64,000 nt of DNA from Terrisporobacter mayombei (GTDB taxonomy: Bacteria; Bacillota; Clostridia; Peptostreptococcales; Peptostreptococcaceae). The notes beneath the pieces are model-generated. The model had not been told where the DNA came from. It made no database searches and saw only the letters and a program-made list of their open reading frames with translations. The stretch is taken from NCBI RefSeq assembly GCF_020748465.1, contig NZ_JAHZMP010000004.1, positions 186,001 through 250,000 of the forward strand, read 5' to 3'. Shown piece by piece: positions 57,680-64,000 of the stretch. A program made the position numbers and the translations under genes. Position 1 is the stretch's first letter, and every line of letters begins with the position of its first letter.

Positions 57680-58568
57680 CTTTTAATATATCCATATTTC
57701 TTTTTATAATATTTCTTCCTCTCCAACTAAAGGCTCTATCCTTGTATCTTCTCTTAAATTCTTTATTTGATATATTTTTAATTTCTTCTTCATTTAAATT
57801 AGTTATTAAATTAATGGTAAATTCTTCAATATTGCTTTCACATATATCCTTATTGTGAGGACAAACTTGTTGACATATATCACATCCAAATATTGATTTA
57901 TTCTTTTTTATTTTTGCTATTTCTTCTAAAGTAAGTTCTTCTTTCTTTTGAGTTATAAATGAAACACATTTTTTAGGATCCATTTTATAATTTCCCTCTA
58001 AAGCATTTCCCGGACAATATTTTACACATTTATTGCACTTTATACATGTTTTATTTGTAGGTTTATCAGGTTCAAGGTCATAATTATTTACTATATATCC
58101 AATAAACACGTAAGAACCATATTTATCTGTAATAATATTATTGTTAATTCCATAATATCCAATACCTGCTAAATAAGCTAAATACCTATCTACTAAAGGT
58201 CCGTTATCAGCAAAAATTTTATAATTAAAACTTTCATCTATTTTTTTTATTTCCTGACATATATTATTAAGTCTCTCTTCTATTACTAAATGATAATCTA
58301 GTCCATAGCAATATTTTGATATATTTGATTCCTGACTTTGTTCTATATAATAAGGAAATGCACATACTATAATTGATGATGCATCCTCCATAATTAATTT
58401 AGGATTTATTCTTTTTTCTATATCAGGTTCTTCCATACCTGTTACAAGATTTGCATTAATTTTTTCTTCTAAGGTTTTTCTTAATTCATCATATGGACCT
58501 ACAGGGGCGACTCCCACAACATCTAGTCCTTTACTATAAAAAAGTTTTTTAATTTCATCTTTATTCAT
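57663..58568 (-). CDS. queG: Epoxyqueuosine reductase
   Basis: QueG performs the last step of queuosine synthesis in tRNA, using cobalamin and two 4Fe-4S clusters. The 301-residue protein has the N-terminal VVGVAPVGPYDELR, the central DNGPLVDRYLAYLAGIG region, and two ferredoxin-like motifs CIKCNKCVKYCP and CDICQQVCP (about residues 180-245). It lacks the C-terminal HEAT-like repeats of the longer forms, as I recall for clostridial proteins. It is divergent from the RusA-like gene with only 63 bp between starts. Confidence 0.92.
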   Translation of the reverse strand: MNKDEIKKLFYSKGLDVVGVAPVGPYDELRKTLEEKINANLVTGMEEPDIEKRINPKLIMEDASSIIVCAFPYYIEQSQESNISKYCYGLDYHLVIEERLNNICQEIKKIDESFNYKIFADNGPLVDRYLAYLAGIGYYGINNNIITDKYGSYVFIGYIVNNYDLEPDKPTNKTCIKCNKCVKYCPGNALEGNYKMDPKKCVSFITQKKEELTLEEIAKIKKNKSIFGCDICQQVCPHNKDICESNIEEFTINLITNLNEEEIKNISNKEFKRRYKDRAFSWRGRNIIKRNMDILKEKPMK

Positions 58569-58631
58569 AAAATGTCCTTTCTTTAAATCCTCTTTAGTTT
58601 TATAATAAACTAATGATAAGGAAGTGATAAT

Positions 58632-59036
58632 TTGATTAAACTAACAATCCCAGGAAGACCTATTAGTAAATCTAATTTTAAACTGCATAACGTTCATGGT
58701 CAAGCTTGGATGCCATCAAAAGGAAAATATTCTAAATACGTAGCTTATGAAAACATGATTGCTGGATACATAAACACACAGTATGATGGTGAAGTTATAG
58801 AAGAAGACCTAATAACTGTTATGAAGTTATATTTCCCTAATAAAAGAATGGGAGATTTACATAACTACCCAAAAAGTATTTGTGACGGAATAGAAAAAAG
58901 CGGTATTATAAAAAATGACAAACAATTAAAACCTGTTTTATTATTTGATTATATTGATAAAGAAAATCCAAGGGTTGAAATTGAACTTTATCCAGTTTCA
59001 AAGTATAATGTTACATACGACATTATTTCAAAGTAA
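58632..59036 (+). CDS. RusA-like Holliday junction resolvase
   Basis: The 134-residue protein has the RusA family core: IPGRPISKSNFK at the N-terminus and GDLHNYPKSICDGIEKSGII (residues 77-96) with the D-N-K-D pattern, followed by NDKQL where RusA has DD. RusA cuts branched DNA. Most relatives are phage-borne, but no phage gene is near here. The start is TTG behind AGGAAGTG. The substitution Asp to Asn at one acidic position could lower or alter activity. Function as an active nuclease is not proven by sequence. Confidence 0.75.
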   Translation: MIKLTIPGRPISKSNFKLHNVHGQAWMPSKGKYSKYVAYENMIAGYINTQYDGEVIEEDLITVMKLYFPNKRMGDLHNYPKSICDGIEKSGIIKNDKQLKPVLLFDYIDKENPRVEIELYPVSKYNVTYDIISK

Positions 59037-59131
59037 TTTGTTTTATAACAAAATGATTAAAATTTAATATTATTTTATATTTTTTAAAGATAATTTTTTA
59101 TTAAAATATGAATATATGGAGGACTCTTAAT

Positions 59132-60049
59132 ATGCAAAATATATTGAATGATATAATTCTATCAAATAAAAAGTGTACAGCTAACGGAAAAGTTGCTAGT
59201 TATATTCCTGAATTAAAAAATGCAAATATTGATGATTTGGGTATATGTGTAATAGATAAAGATAATAACATTTACTGCGCTGGTGATTATAAGAAAAAAT
59301 TTACTATCCAAAGTATATCAAAGCCTATAATCTTAGCTATGGCTTTAATGGATAATGAATGGCATCACGTTTTTTCTAAGGTAGGTATGGAACCAAGTGG
59401 AGATCCTTTTAACTCTATAATGAAATTAGAAACTAACGATACTAAAAAACCTTGCAATCCAATGATAAATGCTGGAGCTATAGTAACTACAGCTCTAATT
59501 AAAGGGAAAAATCTACAAGAAAAGGAAGAACGTATGTTATCTTTCTTCAGAAAACTTGCTAAAAACAATTCTCTTGAAATAAATAAATCTATTTATGAAT
59601 CTGAAAAATTAACTGGTGATAGAAATAGAGCTATGGGCTATTTATTAAAAAATGATGGATTTATAGAAGGAGATGTGGAAGAAACACTTGATTTATACTT
59701 TAAGCAATGTTCCATTGAAGTTGATGTAGTTGATTTAGCTAGAATTGGTTTGCTATTCTCAAACTATGGTATTGATATAGAAACTGGTGAACGTGTAATA
59801 AGCGAAAATATATCTAGAATGGTAAAAACATTTATGGTTACTTGTGGAATGTACGATGCTTCTGGAGAATTTGCTCTTAGAGTCGGAATCCCTGCTAAAT
59901 CTGGTGTAGGCGGAGGAATAATGGCATCTGTTCCAAGGAAAATGGGTATAGGTGTATTTGGACCTGCATTAGACGAAAAAGGAAATAGTATTGGAGGATT
60001 AAACATACTTGAAGATTTATCAAATAAATTAGAATTAAATATTTTCTAA
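59132..60049 (+). CDS. glsA: Glutaminase
   Basis: This serine-dependent glutaminase converts glutamine to glutamate and ammonia. The protein has 305 residues, the usual length. It shows the beta-lactamase-like SxxK motif in FTIQSISKPI, NPMINAGAI, the ERMLSF segment, and the C-terminal SGVGGGIMASVPRKMGIGVFGPAL. The start is the ATG ten bases after GGAGG; an ATG eight codons upstream lies ahead of that site and was rejected. It is monocistronic and ends at a bidirectional terminator. Confidence 0.96.
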   Translation: MQNILNDIILSNKKCTANGKVASYIPELKNANIDDLGICVIDKDNNIYCAGDYKKKFTIQSISKPIILAMALMDNEWHHVFSKVGMEPSGDPFNSIMKLETNDTKKPCNPMINAGAIVTTALIKGKNLQEKEERMLSFFRKLAKNNSLEINKSIYESEKLTGDRNRAMGYLLKNDGFIEGDVEETLDLYFKQCSIEVDVVDLARIGLLFSNYGIDIETGERVISENISRMVKTFMVTCGMYDASGEFALRVGIPAKSGVGGGIMASVPRKMGIGVFGPALDEKGNSIGGLNILEDLSNKLELNIF

Positions 60050-60051
60050 AA

Positions 60052-60090
60052 AAAAGCAGCTAAAACATCTAAGATGTAATTGCTGCTTTT
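60052..60090 (+). terminator. Bidirectional terminator between glsA and the aldo/keto reductase gene
   Basis: AAAAGCAGC pairs with GCTGCTTTT (60052-60060 with 60082-60090), with an inner ATCT/ATGT-type hairpin, and U-runs on both sides of convergent genes. Confidence 0.8.
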
Positions 60091-60094
60091 TAGT

Positions 60095-61099
60095 TTATTT
60101 ATTTTCCAATTTATCACATACATTCTTTAGCATACTTCTAATTGGTAAATTATAAGGACATTTTTCTTCACAAATACCACATTCTATACATTTACTAGCC
60201 TTAGCATCACCTAGTGATTCATATCTTTCTAATGCCCATTCTTTCAAATTATATCTTGTATAGTATCCTTCCAATAAAAAGTTTTGCGGTATATTTATGT
60301 TTTTAGGACATGGAAGACAGTATTCACACCTTCTACAGAAATTTCCATTTAAATCTTTTCTAATTTTTTCAATCTTTAACTCATCTTCATGAGTAAGCTC
60401 CTTATCATTTATAACTGAGACATTTTCCTTAACTTGTTCAATTGTATTCATCCCTGGAATAGCTACATCAATATATTCTTTTGATAATATATATTTTATA
60501 GCTAAAGGTCCGTCATCAATAGCTCCTCCAGCTAAAGGCTTCATAGTAATTGTTCCTATTCCTTTTTCATAAGCTTTTCTAAAAACTTCATCTGCTTGAT
60601 CTTCAACAATATTGTATGGAAATTGTATAGTAGCAAATTTACCATCTTCCACAGCTTTTGATATCGTTTCCAAACTATGACTAGTTATTCCTATATGTTT
60701 TATTTTTCCTTCTTCTTTTGCTTCTAATAAAGCTCTATATGCTTTATCTTCATTAAATATAGTATTGTATTCTTCTACTTTAAGGTTATGTATTTGATAC
60801 AAATCAATATAATCAGTTTTTAGATTCTTTAAACTTGTATCTATATCTCTTTTCATATCATCATAATTTCTAGACATACTTTTAGTTGCAATATAAAATT
60901 TTTCTCTTCTACCTTCAATGGCATTTCCAATATATTCTTCACTTACGGTATATCCCCTTGCTGTATCTATAAAATTAACACCTTGATTTATTAATTCTTC
61001 AATAACTTTATTTGTTTCCCCTTGAGTAATTCTCTGTATAGGTATTCCCCCAAATCCAACTTCTTTGATCATTATATTTGTATTTCCAAGACTCCTCAA
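60095..61099 (-). CDS. Aldo/keto reductase with C-terminal iron-sulfur domain
   Basis: Residues 1-260 form an aldo/keto reductase TIM barrel with the active-site segments VNFIDTARGY (Asp, Tyr) and YIDLYQIHN, and the NADP-binding stretch AIPGMNTIEQV. Residues 265-334 hold two 4Fe-4S motifs (CRRCEYCLPCP and CIECGICEEKCP). Such fused enzymes are common in clostridia and probably exchange electrons with ferredoxin; the substrate is unknown. The start is TTG, eight bases after GGAGG. Confidence 0.9.
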   Translation of the reverse strand: MRSLGNTNIMIKEVGFGGIPIQRITQGETNKVIEELINQGVNFIDTARGYTVSEEYIGNAIEGRREKFYIATKSMSRNYDDMKRDIDTSLKNLKTDYIDLYQIHNLKVEEYNTIFNEDKAYRALLEAKEEGKIKHIGITSHSLETISKAVEDGKFATIQFPYNIVEDQADEVFRKAYEKGIGTITMKPLAGGAIDDGPLAIKYILSKEYIDVAIPGMNTIEQVKENVSVINDKELTHEDELKIEKIRKDLNGNFCRRCEYCLPCPKNINIPQNFLLEGYYTRYNLKEWALERYESLGDAKASKCIECGICEEKCPYNLPIRSMLKNVCDKLENK

Positions 61100-61196
61100 C
61101 TCTCCAGCCTCCTTATTCTATATATTATATATACTATATTATCTTCATATAACCTGTCACTATTATGTATGAATTTACAAGTGTCATTTTTTTAAC

Positions 61197-61229
61197 AAAA
61201 AAAAGTATCAACATAGAATTGATACTTTT
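61197..61229 (-). terminator. Terminator after the ArsR-like regulator gene
   Basis: AAAAGTATCAA and TTGATACTTTT (61201-61211, 61219-61229) form a perfect stem followed by UUUU on the minus strand. Confidence 0.85.
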
Positions 61230-61238
61230 ATAATCTAC

Positions 61239-61796
61239 TTATTTTATTTGTGAAGGAATTGCGAACATTACTACATCATGTTTCTTTTCATTTTCTCTAT
61301 CACTATTATCTCTTTTTGCAATTATTTCATTAACTTTAACTTTGAATGCACTTCTTAGTTCAGATATTTCTTCTTCTGTTAATAATACATTGTCATATTC
61401 TAAAATGCTGTCCCCATTTAAAGCTCCCGCTTCAGCTGCATCATAGAAAGATTCTATAGTATCTTCAAAATCTGATATAGATACAAAGTCTGTATCTATT
61501 TCTTGCTCTAAAGTATAATCTATTATTTTTCTACTAATAACTATATTATTTGCAGTTGGATAGTAATATTTTTCTACAATACCTGACTTAATCTTCTCTT
61601 CAACTAATTCTAAAATCCCCACATTATAAAGTGTTTTGATATGATAGTTAATTTTTGCATGTGGCTCATCTAATATTTCTGATAACTGTTTTGCTGATAA
61701 GGGTTCCTTATCAAACGTTTTCAAAATATCTACTCTACGAGGATGAGCAATTGCTTTTATACAATCTAAATCTCTCAATACTAATACATCTTTCAT
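61239..61796 (-). CDS. ArsR-like winged-helix transcriptional regulator
   Basis: The protein (185 residues) has an N-terminal winged helix with HPRRVDILKTF, the recognition-helix region LSAKQLSEILDEPHAKINYHI, and a wing followed by a C-terminal helical region (about 85-185) of unknown ligand. There is no cysteine metal site of the ArsR/SmtB kind, so it is probably not a metal sensor. The ATG eight bases after AGGGG is used; a GTG three codons upstream overlaps the site. Its promoter carries a candidate autoregulatory operator. Confidence 0.85.
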   Translation of the reverse strand: MKDVLVLRDLDCIKAIAHPRRVDILKTFDKEPLSAKQLSEILDEPHAKINYHIKTLYNVGILELVEEKIKSGIVEKYYYPTANNIVISRKIIDYTLEQEIDTDFVSISDFEDTIESFYDAAEAGALNGDSILEYDNVLLTEEEISELRSAFKVKVNEIIAKRDNSDRENEKKHDVVMFAIPSQIK

Positions 61797-61805
61797 ATAT
61801 TCCAC

Positions 61806-62083
61806 CCCTAAAACATTTTTATTTAATATAATCCCATTATATATTAAGTGTATATAATTGTCAAAAGCTTATACATATTTAAACTTATTTTTTTATTTTT
61901 TTTATATTTTTTTATCCTATTTTTTATTTATATATAAAATGACATACTTTTTGTCATAATATCACTTATTTTTTGTTATATTAATATATAAATTACCAAT
62001 TGCATATAGAGTTTATGTACACTATTTTTATTATATAATAATTTATTATAATATTTTAAAACATATAGTTAATAAAATTTAAC
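61806..62083. other. Very AT-rich intergenic region between the regulator and the nucleoside kinase
   Basis: Apart from the regulator promoter at 61836-61864, I see no gene here. There are T-rich tracts around 61,890-61,930, and a small ATGACA/TGTCAT inverted repeat near 61,938-61,956. Confidence 0.6.
61836..61864 (-). promoter_or_regulatory. Consensus sigma-A promoter and candidate operator of the ArsR-like regulator
   Basis: TTGACA (complement 61859-61864), a 17-base spacer and TATAAT (complement 61836-61841) are a perfect consensus. An inverted repeat TTATATA-N7-TATATAA at 61837-61857 covers the spacer and -10 box. A repressor bound there would block RNA polymerase, which fits autoregulation by the regulator encoded 40 bp downstream. 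Confidence 0.75.
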
Positions 62084-62110
62084 AAAAAAACGAACTATAA
62101 AGTTCGTTTT
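62084..62110 (-). terminator. Terminator of the nucleoside kinase gene
   Basis: AAAACGAACT pairs with AGTTCGTTTT (62087-62096 with 62101-62110), followed by UUU and then GUUAA on the minus strand. The stem begins inside the stop codon of the kinase gene. Confidence 0.85.
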
Positions 62111-63773
62111 AATCTACTATTTTACTTCCACCTATAAATTCTCTAATTATTGATGTAGGTGGCAAATCTGATGTATCTTTAAGCTCCACAAAATATTGAA
62201 GGAATTTTAATAACCTATTTGCTTCACTATAAGCTTTGCTACTAGAGTCTATCTCTTCCAATAATGGTTTAACATAAGCTTTTAAAATTGCCAACTCATA
62301 TACACAAGATGAGTTAAAAATCATATCAGATTCTTCTTGATAAGGAAATATGTTTTGCTTTTCTCCTCTTCTTACAGAATCCCAAGTTAATATTGTTCTT
62401 GTAGCATTATGACCTCTAAACTGATTATCCCTTACAATACGTCTTATTAGTCTTAAGTCTGTAGTAGGTATTCTATTATGCTCATCTAAATTTAGCTGTG
62501 TTAATACACTAAGATAAATTTTAAATTTTTCCTTATCAGGTATTGATGAAGTTAAAATTGGATTTAAACCATGAATACCTTCTAGTATTATTGGTTGATT
62601 TTTTTCTATTTTAAGTTTTTTACCTTCTTCACTTATACCTTTTTTAAAGTTAAATCTTGGAATAGTCACTTCTTTTCCTTCTAGTAAATCACTTAAATCT
62701 TTATTAAATCTATCTAAATTTATTGCATATATAGATTCAAAATCATAATTGCCAAATTCATCTAATGGTGTTTTATCTCTATCTACGAAATAATCATCTA
62801 ATGAGATTGATATCGGCTGTAAATTATTTACTTTCAAATGTATTGATAGCCTGTGAGCAAAACTAGTTTTTCCAGAAGATGATGGTGCTGCAATTAATAT
62901 TATTCTTTTGTTTTCTTGTTTTATTATATCTGCTATTTGTCCCAATTTTTTTTCTTGTAAAGCTTCAACTATTCTTATTAATTCTCCATATGTTCCATTC
63001 TCTACTATCTTATTTAAAGATAATACTGTATCTACACCCATTAGCTTAGACCAATTTTCCATTTCCAAATAAATGTTTGATAGTTTTGGTTGAGGAATAA
63101 ACTCTCTAACTTTAAACTTTTCTTCTTCTCTAGGTCCAAGTAATATAAATCCACTTCCATACTTTAAAACATCAAATGTTTTTAAGTAACCTGTAGATGG
63201 CAACATATGCCCATAAAAATGCTCCACATGATTATTACATTTATAAATTTTTATATCATCATGTTCCTTATATTTTAATAATTCTGCTTTATTTTTCTTA
63301 TTATGCTTATCGAAAAAATTAATTGCTTCCTTCTTAGTTACAATTGTTTTTTCAATTTTATAGTCTTCATCTATAATTTCTTGCATTTTTAGTTTAATGG
63401 CTTCTCTATCTTTTTCATTTAATGTTGTATCCGTGCTAACTTCACAGTACAAACCATTTGATAAAGAGTGCTCTATACTTACTTTACAATTTTCATAAAG
63501 TTCTTCACAAGCCATTATAAACACAAGTGTCAAAGATCTAGAATATACTCTATATCCATCAGTATTATTAGTATCTAAAAATTTAATATTACAATCATCT
63601 GATACTAGCGTTGTTAATTCTTTTAATTTATTATTTATAGATGCTAAAGCTATATAGCCAGTATAATTTTCTTCAATTTCACAAGCAATGTCTTCTAATT
63701 TTATGCCTGTTGAGTTATCTTCAATTAAAATTTTTTTTTCTTCATCTTCTATAGTTAAATTTAATTGCTTCAT
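62109..63773 (-). CDS. Nucleoside (uridine-type) kinase with TGS-like N-terminal region
   Basis: The 554-residue protein combines an N-terminal region resembling the TGS and second domain of threonyl-tRNA synthetase (about 1-200) with a C-terminal uridine-kinase-type domain (about 270-554). The kinase part has the P-loop APSSSGKTSFAHRL, the SLDDYFVDR motif and LEGIHGLNP. The architecture is common in clostridia and usually annotated as nucleoside kinase; the N-terminal role is unknown. It is 22 bp downstream of a signal peptidase gene, so both may share a transcript. Confidence 0.88.
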   Translation of the reverse strand: MKQLNLTIEDEEKKILIEDNSTGIKLEDIACEIEENYTGYIALASINNKLKELTTLVSDDCNIKFLDTNNTDGYRVYSRSLTLVFIMACEELYENCKVSIEHSLSNGLYCEVSTDTTLNEKDREAIKLKMQEIIDEDYKIEKTIVTKKEAINFFDKHNKKNKAELLKYKEHDDIKIYKCNNHVEHFYGHMLPSTGYLKTFDVLKYGSGFILLGPREEEKFKVREFIPQPKLSNIYLEMENWSKLMGVDTVLSLNKIVENGTYGELIRIVEALQEKKLGQIADIIKQENKRIILIAAPSSSGKTSFAHRLSIHLKVNNLQPISISLDDYFVDRDKTPLDEFGNYDFESIYAINLDRFNKDLSDLLEGKEVTIPRFNFKKGISEEGKKLKIEKNQPIILEGIHGLNPILTSSIPDKEKFKIYLSVLTQLNLDEHNRIPTTDLRLIRRIVRDNQFRGHNATRTILTWDSVRRGEKQNIFPYQEESDMIFNSSCVYELAILKAYVKPLLEEIDSSSKAYSEANRLLKFLQYFVELKDTSDLPPTSIIREFIGGSKIVD

Positions 63774-63795
63774 TTTAACTACCCCTTTACGATTA

Positions 63796-64000
63796 TTATT
63801 CTCCTAGTAAACCTATCTTGTTAAAAGGATATAACCTAACAAAAACTTTACCTAATATGTCTGAGTCATCAATAAAGCCTACGCTATCATATCTACTATC
63901 TAAACTTATTTCTCTGTTATCTCCCAATACAAATACGGAATTTTTTGGGACAACAGTATCTATATCACCTTCTGTAACTTCATCATGAATATAAGGTTCA
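63796..64000 (-). CDS. lepB: Signal peptidase I, C-terminal part (runs off the window)
   Basis: The last 67 codons are inside the window. They contain the conserved box E of type I signal peptidases, VFVLGDNREISLDSR (GDNR and SxDSR), and then VGFIDDSDILGKVFVRLYP. The protein ends in LLGE. Signal peptidase I removes signal peptides on the outer face of the membrane. The catalytic Ser and Lys are upstream, outside the window. Confidence 0.93.
   Translation of the reverse strand, partial: EPYIHDEVTEGDIDTVVPKNSVFVLGDNREISLDSRYDSVGFIDDSDILGKVFVRLYPFNKIGLLGE

Noticed and set aside
1..64000. CRISPR array, insertion sequence, prophage, tRNA or rRNA genes
   Set aside because: I looked for direct repeats with regular spacing, transposase or integrase motifs, and cloverleaf or rRNA-like sequence on both strands, and saw none.

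Overview
The window is low-GC (AT-rich) Firmicutes DNA with strong Shine-Dalgarno sites, many U-tailed hairpin terminators and T-box leaders. Gene content and order fit an anaerobic, spore-forming member of the Peptostreptococcaceae. The block cooS-cooC-fhs-fchA-folD-metV-metF-lpdA-cooC2-acsD-acsC-acsE-acsB-gcvH-acsV is the arrangement I recall from Clostridioides difficile and relatives such as Terrisporobacter. The species assignment is inference from memory, not from a search. No prophage, insertion sequence, CRISPR array, rRNA or tRNA gene was seen. Almost everything is core genome.

Region 1 (1-19,350) is a complete Wood-Ljungdahl (acetyl-CoA) gene cluster, all on the minus strand and read from cooS (18,830) down to acsV (584). 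It holds the methyl branch (fhs, fchA, folD, metV, metF), the carbonyl branch (cooS, two CooC ATPases), the corrinoid protein and methyltransferase (acsC, acsD, acsE), acetyl-CoA synthase (acsB) and the corrinoid-protein re-activator (acsV). Two lipoyl proteins of the glycine cleavage system (lpdA, gcvH) are embedded in it. No formate dehydrogenase is present. Several junctions carry hairpins lacking a U-tract on the coding strand, which probably segment the mRNA. A true terminator separates gcvH from acsV. The left edge holds the start of a lipoprotein gene behind a long leader with its own terminator.

Region 2 (19,387-30,140) contains an overlapping TPR/B12-radical-SAM pair, two unrecognised genes, argS (followed by a suspected dispersed palindromic repeat), a DUF523 gene, mutS2 and an M20 dipeptidase. 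Region 3 (30,144-46,204) contains a U32 peptidase-family RNA-modification gene, zapA, pheST behind a Phe T-box, an rRNA methyltransferase, the KtrAB potassium uptake system, the infC-rpmI-rplT operon (infC starts with AUU and has an attenuated leader), a membrane-anchorless FtsH-like protease, and thrS behind a Thr T-box with ytxC upstream. Region 4 (46,387-51,449) is a nucleoside-type ABC importer: binding lipoprotein, ATPase and two permeases. The ATPase-permease part has its own promoter and a leader that ends in a terminator, a candidate unidentified riboswitch. Region 5 (51,683-64,000) contains degV, trmL, vanW-nth, a Lon-type protease, queG, a stand-alone RusA-like nuclease, glutaminase, an iron-sulfur aldo/keto reductase, an ArsR-like regulator with a perfect sigma-A promoter and candidate operator, a uridine-kinase-like nucleoside kinase and the 3' end of a signal peptidase I gene.

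The main candidates for follow-up are the segmented Wood-Ljungdahl mRNA, the importer leader, the lipoprotein leader, the soluble FtsH-like protease and the repeat next to argS. I did not find a clearly undescribed multi-gene system.
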